Positions 24,734 through 33,414 are shown, counted from the first letter of the stretch. The stretch is 61,362 nucleotides of DNA from DASZHJ01 sp035581425 (GCA_035581425.1 DATJVP010000150.1:1-61362); one strand, 5' to 3'. Notes: generated by a model from the letters alone, not told the origin. Program-made: numbers and translations.

Positions 24734-25924
24734 TCAGGCGTTGACGCGAAACGCCAGCGAATCCCTCGACAGCCGCTCGACGCCGCTCTCCCCGACGATG
24801 ACGGTCTCGCCGGGAGAGACGGCGAAGCCGCGGGCATCGTCGCGAAGGCTTATGTGCATGAAGAACACCATGTTCGCCGCGATGAGCGTGCCGTTGTCGG
24901 CGGAGATCAGGGGATAGTCCATCCAGTTCGGGGCAAAAGTAGCGCCGAGGCTGTATCCGACGGAGAAGGCGAGTGCGTTCCCGCCGGCGAATTCGTATCC
25001 GGACGCTGTGACCGTCGCGGCTACGGCGCGATAGATGTCGCCGATGGGCCGCCCGACCTTGCACGCGGCCTGGCCCGCGCGCAGCGCGTCCACGGCGATG
25101 TCGTGCAGCCGGACCTGCAGCGGGATGGGCTTCCCTACCCGCAGCACGCGCATCAGCGCCGCGTGATAATGCCGATAGACCCCGGCAAACTCGACGAGGA
25201 GCGAATCCTCGGGATCGAGGTGCCGACGCCCGGAGATATAGCGCCCCATGAAGGAGCGGCGGCCGGAGCCGATGATGTTCTCGTTGGCCGGGGGGTCGCC
25301 GTCGTGGCGAAGCATCACGCCCTCCATGGCGGCGATGATGTCGCCTTCCCAGGCGCCCGGTAGGGCGAGGCGGTGACATTCCCAGAGTGCCATGTCCGCG
25401 AGCGCGCCGGCCTTGCGGACGAAGGCGAGCTCTTCCTCGCTCTTCACAAGCCGCAGCCTGCTGACCAGGAAGCTCGCATCGACGAGCGTGCAAAAGTCCG
25501 CGAGAACGGTATCGACGCGGCGACCGTTACGCGCCGTCAAGCCATAGGATTCCCATTCGACGCCGAGCCGCTTGCCTTGCATCCCGCAATCCCGAAGGAG
25601 TTCTTTGAGATCGGATGCGGGATCGGCTTGCTCGCCGTCCTTCCAGATGCGAATCTCCGGAATCCCGGACGTGAGCTGCGCCACGCGCAAATCCGGCAGG
25701 CGCGTCAGCAATCTCGTCTGGCCGTCCGCGCCGAGGACGAGGCACTGAAAGAACACGAAGCCGAAGGTGTCGTAGCCCGTCAGCCAATACATCGTCTCCT
25801 GTCGGAAGATGAGGAGCGCGTCGAGGTCTTGCCCCTGCATTTCCGTCAGCACCGCCGATTTGCGGCGAGCGAATTCCCAGTCGGAGAAATGCCGATGCAG
25901 GGCCGCCGTGTCGTCCTTGCGCAT
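24734..25924 (-). CDS. M24 (creatinase/aminopeptidase P) family protein without metal ligands
   Basis: 396 residues from ATG 25924, which overlaps the permease stop codon by one base. It has an N-terminal creatinase_N domain (LLIFRQETMYWLTGYDTFG) and a pita-bread C-terminal domain. The five metal ligands of M24 peptidases are not conserved: VEFAGVYRHYHAALMR replaces the D...D pair, GYSLGATF replaces the G-H-G-x-G histidine, and the two glutamates are changed. This is the pattern of non-metallo members such as creatinase and ectoine hydrolase, which cleave amidino or ring C-N bonds. Coupling to a polyamine-type transporter suggests it acts on the imported solute. Confidence 0.85.
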   Translation of the reverse strand: MRKDDTAALHRHFSDWEFARRKSAVLTEMQGQDLDALLIFRQETMYWLTGYDTFGFVFFQCLVLGADGQTRLLTRLPDLRVAQLTSGIPEIRIWKDGEQADPASDLKELLRDCGMQGKRLGVEWESYGLTARNGRRVDTVLADFCTLVDASFLVSRLRLVKSEEELAFVRKAGALADMALWECHRLALPGAWEGDIIAAMEGVMLRHDGDPPANENIIGSGRRSFMGRYISGRRHLDPEDSLLVEFAGVYRHYHAALMRVLRVGKPIPLQVRLHDIAVDALRAGQAACKVGRPIGDIYRAVAATVTASGYEFAGGNALAFSVGYSLGATFAPNWMDYPLISADNGTLIAANMVFFMHISLRDDARGFAVSPGETVIVGESGVERLSRDSLAFRVNA

Positions 25925-26730
25925 CAAGTGCCGGTCGCCGCCTTCTCGACGCCGATGGTCGCGTCCAGCAGGATGACGGCCAGGATCGCCACGTAGATCG
26001 TGACCGCCGACACCGCCGCGATCATCGGATCGACCGTGAACTGGACGTAGTTGAAGATCTTGACCGGCAGCGTCACCTGCAACGAGGTCGAGTTGAAGAT
26101 GCTGACCTCGACGTTGATCCAGGAGATGATGAAGGCGAAGAGGCTGCCCGCGATCACACCCGGCTTGATCTGCGGCAGGGTCACCAAGAAGAAAGTCTCG
26201 AAGGACGTTGCGCCAAGATCCTGCGCCGCTTCCTCATAGGACGCCTCTACGCCCGCCAGCGAGGCAAGCGTCGTGCGGACGACGTAGGGGACGACGATGA
26301 CGATATGTCCGACGAGGAGCGCAAAGAACCCGCGCGCGAATCCCATGAGAGAAGCATATTGCAGGATCGCGACGCCGATCACGATGTTCGGCAGGACGAG
26401 CGGCGAGATGAACAGCGCGTTGAAGGCTTGCGCTCCGGGGAAGCGCCTGCGGGAGAGCACGAGCGCCGCCGGCACGCCCAGCAGCAGCGCGGCGAAAGTC
26501 GAGGCGACGGCGAGTTCCGCGCTCAGCCAGAACGCCTCGAGATAGGTTCGATCGCCCAGCAGGGCGCCATACCATTTGAGCGAGAAGCCTTGCGGCGGAA
26601 ATTTGAGAAAATCCGTCTCCGTCACGGAGACGCCGATCACGACCGCGAGCGGCACGACAAGGAATGCCATCACGCCCCAGCTCAGCGCGGCAACTGCAAT
26701 TCGGCCTAGGAACATTCCATCGTTGCGCAT
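25924..26730 (-). CDS. Spermidine/putrescine-type ABC transporter permease (PotC-like)
   Basis: 268 residues with six predicted membrane segments (for instance LSWGVMAFLVVPLAVVIGV and FISPLVLPNIVIGVAILQY). The EEAAQDLGATSFETFFLVTLP coupling loop fits the PotC/YdcV group. It follows the PotB-like gene by 12 bp and overlaps the M24 gene by one base, indicating a single transcript of five genes reading leftwards from the binding protein. Confidence 0.92.
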   Translation of the reverse strand: MRNDGMFLGRIAVAALSWGVMAFLVVPLAVVIGVSVTETDFLKFPPQGFSLKWYGALLGDRTYLEAFWLSAELAVASTFAALLLGVPAALVLSRRRFPGAQAFNALFISPLVLPNIVIGVAILQYASLMGFARGFFALLVGHIVIVVPYVVRTTLASLAGVEASYEEAAQDLGATSFETFFLVTLPQIKPGVIAGSLFAFIISWINVEVSIFNSTSLQVTLPVKIFNYVQFTVDPMIAAVSAVTIYVAILAVILLDATIGVEKAATGT

Positions 26731-26742
26731 GCGGCGTCGCCC

Positions 26743-27585
26743 TCACCCCAAGGCACGCGCGCGCCGCTCGAGCACCATGACATAGGCCCCCATGAGCAGC
26801 AGCGTAGTGATCATCAGCAGGATGGCCAGCGCCGCCCCGAAGTTGAAGTCGAAGAGCACCATGTATTGCTGGAAAATCAGCATGGGCATCACATTGAAGC
26901 GCCCACCGCTCATGACGCTCGGCGTGACGTAGGCGCTGACCGAGAGCGTGAACACCATGAGCGATCCCGCAATCACGCCGGGCAGGCTCAGCGGAAACGT
27001 CACCTTGAGGAAAGCCATCAACGGGCTCGCACCGAGATCGCGGGCCGCCTCGAGCAGGGTCCGATTGAGATTCTGCAGAATGCTCGAGACCGTCAGTACC
27101 ATGAAGGGCAGCAGGACGTAGCTCAACCCGACGATGACGCCGGTCTTGCTGTAGACCAGCGAGAGCGGCTCCGAGATGAGGCCGGTTGCCTGCAAGCTCC
27201 GGTTAACGATCCCCTGCCGGCCCAGCATGATGATCCACGCAAAGGATCGCACGATGTTGCTGGTGAAGAGCGGCGTTACCACCACGAGGAAGATGAGGCG
27301 CCGAAGGAAGCGGCTCTTGACCTGGAAGGTTATGTAATAGGCGAGCGCATAGCCCAGCACGAAGGTGACGAACGCCACCCAGAGGCCGATCTTGAAAGTC
27401 TCCAGGAGGATTTCCCAATAGTAGCTGTCGGTGACAAGCTTGGCGTATTGCCCCATCGTCCATGCCCCGCTCTTCTGCTGCAGGCTCGCGATCGTCATGA
27501 GCGCGAAGGGGGCAATGAAGAACAGGACCAGGAAGAGCACCGGGCCGCCCAACAGCAACATCGCCTCGAAGCGTCCGATGCGCAT
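26743..27585 (-). CDS. Spermidine/putrescine-type ABC transporter permease (PotB-like)
   Basis: 280 residues, ATG 27585. Membrane segments include MLLLGGPVLFLVLFFIAPF and LSYVLLPFMVLTVSSIL; the coupling loop LEAARDLGASPLMAFLKVTFP is diagnostic of PotB/PotH permeases. It pairs with the PotC-like subunit downstream and the ATPase gene 33 bp upstream. The substrate class (polyamine-like cations or opines) is inferred from family only. Confidence 0.92.
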   Translation of the reverse strand: MRIGRFEAMLLLGGPVLFLVLFFIAPFALMTIASLQQKSGAWTMGQYAKLVTDSYYWEILLETFKIGLWVAFVTFVLGYALAYYITFQVKSRFLRRLIFLVVVTPLFTSNIVRSFAWIIMLGRQGIVNRSLQATGLISEPLSLVYSKTGVIVGLSYVLLPFMVLTVSSILQNLNRTLLEAARDLGASPLMAFLKVTFPLSLPGVIAGSLMVFTLSVSAYVTPSVMSGGRFNVMPMLIFQQYMVLFDFNFGAALAILLMITTLLLMGAYVMVLERRARALG

Positions 27586-27618
27586 GGATGGGCCCTCAGC
27601 GCCCGGAATGCCCGCGCA

Positions 27619-28680
27619 TCATTGCGCGAGGATCCGGCCGCGGTCTCGCGGCCACCACAGCGGAGTTTCCGCGCCGGGAACGACGCGCTCGGCCTCGTGG
27701 CTCGAGCCCGGCTGTACCGTGATCTCCTGCCCCGTCGGCAGCACCGCGAAGATGCGCCAGCTCTGCCCGATGAAGACCTTGTCCCGGACAGTGGCGCGGA
27801 GCGTAACCGCGCCGTCGGCGCGATTGGGCTCGCCCACCCGGATATCCTCGGGGCGCACCATCAAGGTGGCGGCGCCCGGCGCGACGCCCGCATAGGGGAG
27901 CGCCGCGCGATCGGGCCCAAGGCGCACGGTTCCGTCGGGCTCCGCCACCACATCGATCAGGTTCGCCTCGCCGATGAAGTCCGCGACGTAGCGCGAGACG
28001 GGATTGCGATAAATCTCCTCGCCCGTTCCGAGCTGCACGATCTCGCCGGCCTTCATCACGGCGATGCGATCGGACATGGCGAGCGCTTCCTCCTGGTCGT
28101 GCGTCACGTAGATGAAAGTGAGGCCTAGGCGCTCGTGCAGCCGCTTCAGCTCGACCTGCATGCGCTTGCGCAGCTTGAGGTCGAGCGCACCCAAGGGTTC
28201 GTCGAGCAGAAGCACACGCGGTCGATTGACGATGGCCCGCGCAAGCGCCACGCGTTGCTGCTGTCCGCCAGAGAGCGCCCGCGGATAGCGTCCGCCAAAA
28301 TCCTCCATCCCCACCATGGCAAGGACTTCGTCGACCTGCGTCGCGATCTCCCGCCGCGGCACGCGGCGCCGCCGCGGGCCGAAGGCGACATTCTCCCAAA
28401 CGGTCATGTGCGGAAAGAGCGCGTAATTCTGGAACACGGTGTTGACGGGTCGGCGGTTGGGCGGCACCGCATTCATCACCTTGCCGTCGATCCGGATCTC
28501 CCCGGAACTCGGCTCGATGAATCCGGCGATCGCGCGCAGCAGCGTCGTCTTTCCGCAGCCGCTCGGGCCGAGCATCGAGAGGAACTCTCCGCGGCGGACG
28601 CTGAGCGACACCTCCGCCAACGCCGTCACCGGCCCAAACCGCTTCGACAGCCGGTCGACGTTGATGAAGTCGTCGCTCAT
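27619..28680 (-). CDS. Spermidine/putrescine-type ABC transporter ATP-binding protein (PotA-like)
   Basis: 353 residues: Walker A GPSGCGKTT near residue 39, the Q-loop VFQNYALFPHMTV, signature LSGGQQQRVALARAI, Walker B RVLLLDEPLGALD and the H-loop YVTHDQEEA. A C-terminal TOBE_2 domain (MVRPEDIRVG) is typical of PotA. It energises the two downstream permeases. Confidence 0.95.
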   Translation of the reverse strand: MSDDFINVDRLSKRFGPVTALAEVSLSVRRGEFLSMLGPSGCGKTTLLRAIAGFIEPSSGEIRIDGKVMNAVPPNRRPVNTVFQNYALFPHMTVWENVAFGPRRRRVPRREIATQVDEVLAMVGMEDFGGRYPRALSGGQQQRVALARAIVNRPRVLLLDEPLGALDLKLRKRMQVELKRLHERLGLTFIYVTHDQEEALAMSDRIAVMKAGEIVQLGTGEEIYRNPVSRYVADFIGEANLIDVVAEPDGTVRLGPDRAALPYAGVAPGAATLMVRPEDIRVGEPNRADGAVTLRATVRDKVFIGQSWRIFAVLPTGQEITVQPGSSHEAERVVPGAETPLWWPRDRGRILAQ

Positions 28681-28713
28681 GCCTCCGCCGCGCTCGATCT
28701 CGGAGCGATCAGC

Positions 28714-29757
28714 CTACCTCCCGATGACGCGGCGATTCCAGAGATCGGTGATTTGCGCCCGCTTGGCGTTCACCTCGGCCCAATCGGGAACGTAGAGCTT
28801 GTCGATGCTTCCATCGGCGCCCCAGGGCATGCGCTCCTTCGCCTTGTCGCTGAGCTTCGGAGACTTGAGCGGCGGCCCCACATAGAGTTTCTCGCCGAGA
28901 CAGTTGAGTGCGTCCGGGGTCAACGCGAAATTGATGAACTTGAGCGCGGCTTCCTTGTGCTTGGTGCCCTTGACGAGATGCAAGCGGATGTCGCCGGCGG
29001 CCAGCCCCTCCTTGGGCGCCAGCGGAATGACGGGCACATTCTGGTCGTTCACCGCCCAAATCGCATTGATGTAGTGGGATCCGACAATGGCCTCGCCGCT
29101 TTGGATCGAGGCCTGCACGGTGCCCGTCGAATCATAATAGGAAGCGACCTTGAGCGATTTGAACTTCTCGATCACCGGATCGAGATTGTCGGACGTGCCG
29201 CCCAGGAGCTTATTGAGGTAGAGGATGGTCGGCGCAAAATTCGCAAGTGCCGGCGACGGGAAAATGACGCGGTTCGCGTATTCGGGCTTCCACAGATCCC
29301 ACCACGAAGTCGGTTTCTCCTTGACCTCCTTCGTGTTGTAGAAAATTCCGGTGGCGTAGTAGCCGGTCCCGACCGCATAGATTTTGCCGTCTTTCGTCTT
29401 GTAGACGCCCTTGCTGTCGAGATTGCTCATGTTGGGGATGGCAGCGGGATCGATGAAATCGATGATGCCCTCGGCCAAGGCCTGCTCGGAGGGGCCGCCG
29501 TCGAGCCAGGTCACATCGATGTCCGGATTGGCGCCCTGCTGCTTGATCTTGGTGATCGCGACCGAGGATATCGCTTGCTCCGGCACGACCGTGATTCCGG
29601 TGGCCTTGCTGAAAGGCTCCAGGATGCACGCGGTCTGCGAAGTGCCCCAGACGCCGCTATAGATCGTGACGACGATCCGCTCTTCCGCGACGGCTCCCGC
29701 CGCGAGTCCGAACGAGAGCGCGGTCGCGATCAGCCCAGTCCTGACGAAGCTCCTCAT
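28714..29757 (-). CDS. Polyamine-type ABC transporter substrate-binding protein (PotD-like)
   Basis: 347 residues with a Sec signal peptide (MRSFVRTGLIATALSFGLAAG, cleavage near AVAEE) and an AGGAGG site eight bases before the ATG. The type II periplasmic fold shows VVTIYSGVWGTSQT, DIDVTWLDGGPSEQALAEG, YAVGTGYYATGIFYN and a C-terminal LYVPDWAEVNAKR. It belongs to the SBP_bac_8/PotD/PotF group. It is the first gene of the transporter-M24 operon. The 398-bp gap upstream carries an operator-like site far from this start but close to the divergent enolase-family gene. Confidence 0.92.
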   Translation of the reverse strand: MRSFVRTGLIATALSFGLAAGAVAEERIVVTIYSGVWGTSQTACILEPFSKATGITVVPEQAISSVAITKIKQQGANPDIDVTWLDGGPSEQALAEGIIDFIDPAAIPNMSNLDSKGVYKTKDGKIYAVGTGYYATGIFYNTKEVKEKPTSWWDLWKPEYANRVIFPSPALANFAPTILYLNKLLGGTSDNLDPVIEKFKSLKVASYYDSTGTVQASIQSGEAIVGSHYINAIWAVNDQNVPVIPLAPKEGLAAGDIRLHLVKGTKHKEAALKFINFALTPDALNCLGEKLYVGPPLKSPKLSDKAKERMPWGADGSIDKLYVPDWAEVNAKRAQITDLWNRRVIGR

Positions 29758-30155
29758 CGCTTTCCTCCTTCTACGCTGCGCCGGACCCAGTGTGTCGGGG
29801 CCGAGCGTCGTTGTTTGGTCGTCGTTCCATCGTCAACGCAAAACACTGCCGCGGAGGTTCGTGGCACCCGTCTCGCAATTCAAGTCCTTGCCCCGACGCT
29901 TTGCAAGCCGCAGTGGACGCAGCACGCCTCGCTTTCGCGGCGAGCGTCAAGAAAGCCGGCCCGTTCGTCGGAAACACGCGCTAGAATTCCGCCCATCGCC
30001 CCCTGCACGATCCGTCGCGCCGCTATACGCGAGTTTGTTGTCGCGCGACCATGAGGCGCTTTGCTCCGTCGCATGCGGCCTCGTCGATATACTAGTATAC
30101 TTGAAATTTGCGCCGCAAGCGCGCGACGCTGCCGCGTAGGACCGGAGCGGAGTGC
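29758..30155. other. 398-bp divergent intergenic region
   Basis: It separates the transporter operon from the enolase-family gene. It contains the strong operator-like site at 30089-30102 and a locally AT-richer stretch (30083-30109). Open frames here lack codon bias and homology. Nothing else recognisable was found. Confidence 0.5.
30089..30102. promoter_or_regulatory. Operator-like motif copy 6 (identical to copy 3)
   Basis: ATACTAGTATACTT, the same 14-mer as at 13287-13300, lies 53 bp before the enolase-family gene start. The GTATAC core sits inside the palindrome AGTATACT. Confidence 0.65.
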
Positions 30156-31265
30156 ATGGGCAAGATCAAGATCGCCTTGTCGGAGGCCGGGCTCGTCTAT
30201 CCGCCGGGCGAGGAGATCCATACCGCGGCATCGGGGCTCGTCAAAGCGCTGCGCGAATACTATCTGCGCATTGAGGATGGGCGCGGCGTTGCCGGAATTG
30301 GGGAGATCCGCGCGAACATCGCATTCATCACGCACACTGCGGAGGAGAAGGTTGCCCCAGGCATCATCACCCTGGTGCAGGGGATCGATTGGTCGCGGCC
30401 TTGGTCCGAGATCCTCGAGGCGCTTCCTGCTCGGGCGGCGGATACACCCAAAATCTCGCGCGCACTCGTCGAGAATGCTCTGGTCGACGGCGTCGCACGC
30501 GAGCGGGGTGTGACTGCTGCCGAGTTCCTGGGCGGCGCATGGCGAGCGGACGGTATCGAATGCAATCAATGCGTATTCTGGGGCAGCGACGAGAACATGC
30601 GTGCCAACGCCGAGCGCTACGTCGCCCAGGGCTTTCGCTCGATCAAGCTCAGGATCGGCATTGGGACGCTCGAGCAGGACTATGCTCGTCTCTCCTGGCT
30701 CAGGGATCGCTTCGGCGGCTCGGTCCATCTTGCCGTCGACGCGAACGGCGCATGGACGCTTCGGCAAGCGGCGGCAGCGCTCGCGAAATTGCGCCCGCTC
30801 GGCTTCGACTACATCGAGCAGCCGACGACGCCTGGCAATTGGGAGGCGCTGGAGGCGCTGGGGCGCGAGACCGATGTGCCGATCATGCTCGATGAGGGAT
30901 TGCAATCCTGGAGCGACGTAGAGCGTCTCTGCGCAAATCGCGGACGCATCTCCGCCCATCTCAAGATCGCCAAGGCGGGCGGGGCCAAGGAGATGGTCAA
31001 GATCGGCCGCACACTGTCGAGCCACGGCGTCCCCTTCGTCGTGGGGCAAATGAACGAAGGCGCGCTCGCGACCGCGATCGCGATCCATTGCGCGATGGCG
31101 CTCGAGCCGATGATCGGAGAGCTCTACGGCGCGCTCGGAATCCTGAACGACCCCGCGACGGGCGTGCGCTACGAGCACGGAAGGGCATTGGTTGCTCATG
31201 GACCCGGCACCGGCTCGACCTTCGATCCCTCGAAGGCGAAGGAAATATGGTCCGGCGAGTTTTGA
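30156..31265 (+). CDS. Enolase-superfamily (mandelate racemase/muconate lactonizing) protein
   Basis: 369 residues from ATG 30156 (MGKIKIALSEAG), with GGAGCGGAG upstream. The barrel ligands are visible: AVDANGAW, YIEQPTTP, IMLDEGLQS, and the seventh-strand lysine in HLKIAKAGGAKEM, placing it near the muconate-lactonizing subgroup (epimerases, N-succinylamino-acid racemases, cycloisomerases). On the second strand the usual K-x-K is K-L-R (FRSIKLRIGIG), so one catalytic lysine is an arginine. A one-base dehydratase or lyase may be more likely than a two-base epimerase. It has its own operator-like site. Confidence 0.87.
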   Translation: MGKIKIALSEAGLVYPPGEEIHTAASGLVKALREYYLRIEDGRGVAGIGEIRANIAFITHTAEEKVAPGIITLVQGIDWSRPWSEILEALPARAADTPKISRALVENALVDGVARERGVTAAEFLGGAWRADGIECNQCVFWGSDENMRANAERYVAQGFRSIKLRIGIGTLEQDYARLSWLRDRFGGSVHLAVDANGAWTLRQAAAALAKLRPLGFDYIEQPTTPGNWEALEALGRETDVPIMLDEGLQSWSDVERLCANRGRISAHLKIAKAGGAKEMVKIGRTLSSHGVPFVVGQMNEGALATAIAIHCAMALEPMIGELYGALGILNDPATGVRYEHGRALVAHGPGTGSTFDPSKAKEIWSGEF

Positions 31266-31275
31266 TCCGTGCCAC

Positions 31276-32343
31276 TTAGTCCGTGAAGCGCGGGATCACT
31301 TTCTCGCCGATGAGGTCGATCGCTCGCATCACCTGCTCGTGCGTCGTGAAACCTGCCTGCAGCATGAAGATCATCTGGTCGACGCCGATGTTCGCCCATT
31401 TCTCCACCTGCCGGGACACCGTATCGGGATCACCTCCGATTGCCATCGCATCATCGACCAGCGCGTCATTGCTGCGGGTGGCGATCTTGTCGGCAATCTG
31501 CTTGACGCCGCCTTTCGCGGAGGCGAAGCGGACGCGGTTGATCTCTGCGTCGTTGTCGCCGTAGTACCACCGCGCTGCGGCGCAGCCGACTTCGCGCCCG
31601 ATCCGGTCGTCCTTGTCGCAATAGCCGATCCCGAAAACGCCGACCTGCTCGTTGCGGGTGCGACCCATGAAGCCTGAGGGGTCGGCGCTCTTTATGGCTG
31701 CGCGGTAGGCCGCGACAGCCGGCTTGGTCTCGGCGGGTGTGTTGCGGGTGACGCCGATCACGCCCACACCCTGGCGTCCGGCGTGCTCGTAGGTCTCGAA
31801 ATTCGATGCTGCGACCCAGAGCGGCGGATGCGGCCGCTGCACGGCGCGCGGGATCACGTGCCGCGCCGGCAGATCGAAATGCTTGCCCTTGTAGCCGGGA
31901 AAATATTCGTGCTCGAGCATGAGAATGATCGCTTCCATCGCCTCGCGGCCGACCTCGCGGCCGACCGCGGGATCGAAGCCGAGCCCCTCGACGACGTAGG
32001 GCGAGGTGCCCCGGCCCGATCCGAATTCGACGCGGCCGTTGCTGAGGATGTCGACCGTGGCGACGCGCTCGGCCACGTAGAAGGGATGGTGGCAGGGGAC
32101 GAGGATTACGCCGAACCCGAGCCGCAGCGACTTGGTGCGCTGCGCGATCGCGGTGAGCAGCAGGTCCGGCGCGGCGCAGTGCCCGATCTCGCGATAGAAA
32201 TGCTGCTCCGTGATCCAGTAGTAGCCGAAGCCCGCGGCCTCGCCAGCCACCGCCTGATCGACGGCGTTCCAATAGGCCTTGAACTCCGCACCCTCGGCCC
32301 ACGGGCGCGGCATTTGCACCTGGGTCATCAAGCCGAACTTCAT
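31276..32343 (-). CDS. LLM-class flavin-dependent oxidoreductase (luciferase-like)
   Basis: 355 residues with GGGGAGG before the ATG at 32343. It has the bacterial-luciferase TIM barrel: MKFGLMTQVQMPRPW, YYWITEQHF near residue 42, LRLGFGVILVPCHHPFYVAER, and FGSGRGTSPYVVEGLGFD. Members oxidise carbonyls, amines or sulfonates with FMNH2 and O2, the FMNH2 coming from a separate reductase. It converges on the enolase-family gene and diverges from the LysR gene, which probably regulates it. Substrate unknown. Confidence 0.9.
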   Translation of the reverse strand: MKFGLMTQVQMPRPWAEGAEFKAYWNAVDQAVAGEAAGFGYYWITEQHFYREIGHCAAPDLLLTAIAQRTKSLRLGFGVILVPCHHPFYVAERVATVDILSNGRVEFGSGRGTSPYVVEGLGFDPAVGREVGREAMEAIILMLEHEYFPGYKGKHFDLPARHVIPRAVQRPHPPLWVAASNFETYEHAGRQGVGVIGVTRNTPAETKPAVAAYRAAIKSADPSGFMGRTRNEQVGVFGIGYCDKDDRIGREVGCAAARWYYGDNDAEINRVRFASAKGGVKQIADKIATRSNDALVDDAMAIGGDPDTVSRQVEKWANIGVDQMIFMLQAGFTTHEQVMRAIDLIGEKVIPRFTD

Positions 32344-32425
32344 CGCAGCAGACCTCCCCGGCGGCAGGCATTGGAAGCGCTCAATGCTACGGAGATTGCC
32401 CTCCTTGCGTCCAAGGCATAAGTCG

Positions 32426-32438
32426 TATAGGTGCTATA
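32426..32438. promoter_or_regulatory. LysR-type T-N11-A box candidate
   Basis: TATAG-gtg-CTATA is a perfect dyad with the T-N11-A spacing of LysR-type sites. It lies 34 bp before lysR and 82 bp before the divergent luciferase-like gene. Confidence 0.5.
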
Positions 32439-32472
32439 ACCGGATCGTACGAGCCGGGCAAAAGTACTCTGC

Positions 32473-33414
32473 ATGGAGACGCGCGCGCTGCGTTATTTCC
32501 AGGCCGCGGCCGAGCGCGGGAGCTACAGCCGTGCGGCGGAATTCCTGCGCGTCTCCCAGCCCGCGGTGAGTCGTCAGATCAGTAAGCTCGAGCAGGATCT
32601 CGGCACAGCGCTCTTTCGCCGTCACGGGCATGGCGTGACCCTGACCGATGCCGGCCGCATCCTGCTGGAGAGAAGCCAACTCGCCCTACGTCAGCTCGAT
32701 CAGACGCGTGCGGAGATTCGCGGCGGCAAGGGCGGCCCCTCCGGGGTGATCTCCTTCGCGCTGCCGCCCGCCGCCGGCTATTTCCTTGCGCCGCCGCTCG
32801 TCGCGCGCTTCGGCGCCGAATTCCCGAACGTGTTCCTGCGGATTGTCGGGGGATTCAGCGGCTATATCCAGGAGTGGCTCGCGCGCGGCCAAGTCGATAT
32901 CGCCTGCCTCCACGATCCGCTTCCGCAGCGCGGGTTCGAATTCACGCCGCTCGTCAAGGAGGAGGTCTTTCTGGTGGGCCGGCCGACTGATGAAATATCA
33001 CGACGGGACCATGTCCGGATTGCAGACCTGCCGCGCCTGCCGTTGATCCTGCCGAGCCGGCCGAATGCTTCGCGACGCCTTCTCGACGGCTGGATCGCAG
33101 AGAAAGGCATCTCGCTCAGCGTCAAGCTCGAGGCCGACGATCACTCGATCATCCGGGGTCTGCTGCGCCGGGGCATCGGGTTCAGCCTCCTGACGCGCAG
33201 CGGCTTCGATGCCGACCTCCGCGACAGCGAGGTCGAGGCCTGGCCATTCAGGCCGCGCGCGTTTTGGCGGCTCACGCTCGTCAGATCCGCCAATGCGCGG
33301 CAGTCGGACATGATGGCGGCGTTCATTCGCACGGTCCGCGAAGTCGCGCGCGAGCTTTCGCGGAGCGGGCTATGGGCCGGAAAGTCCGTCGATCGTCCGG
33401 AGGGTCTGCGCTAG
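32473..33414 (+). CDS. LysR-family transcriptional regulator
   Basis: 313 residues with a standard N-terminal winged helix (LRYFQAAAERGSYSRAAEF, VSQPAVSRQISKLEQDLG, LFRRHGHGVTLTDAG) and a periplasmic-binding-like effector domain (VISFALPPAAGYFLAPPLV). LysR regulators usually act on the divergent gene, here the luciferase-like monooxygenase. Its last four bases overlap the end of the convergent M24 gene, so it could also sense the dioxygenase pathway encoded there (inference). Confidence 0.95.
   Translation: METRALRYFQAAAERGSYSRAAEFLRVSQPAVSRQISKLEQDLGTALFRRHGHGVTLTDAGRILLERSQLALRQLDQTRAEIRGGKGGPSGVISFALPPAAGYFLAPPLVARFGAEFPNVFLRIVGGFSGYIQEWLARGQVDIACLHDPLPQRGFEFTPLVKEEVFLVGRPTDEISRRDHVRIADLPRLPLILPSRPNASRRLLDGWIAEKGISLSVKLEADDHSIIRGLLRRGIGFSLLTRSGFDADLRDSEVEAWPFRPRAFWRLTLVRSANARQSDMMAAFIRTVREVARELSRSGLWAGKSVDRPEGLR

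Noticed and set aside
28135..30054. 639-codon open frame on the plus strand
   Set aside because: Antisense to the PotA-like and binding-protein genes, no motif, and it crosses a real intergenic region.
32421..32440. A seventh copy of TNGTATNCTN (GTCGTATAGGTGCT)
   Set aside because: It lacks the N-C-T half after GTAT; the sequence is better explained as the LysR dyad.
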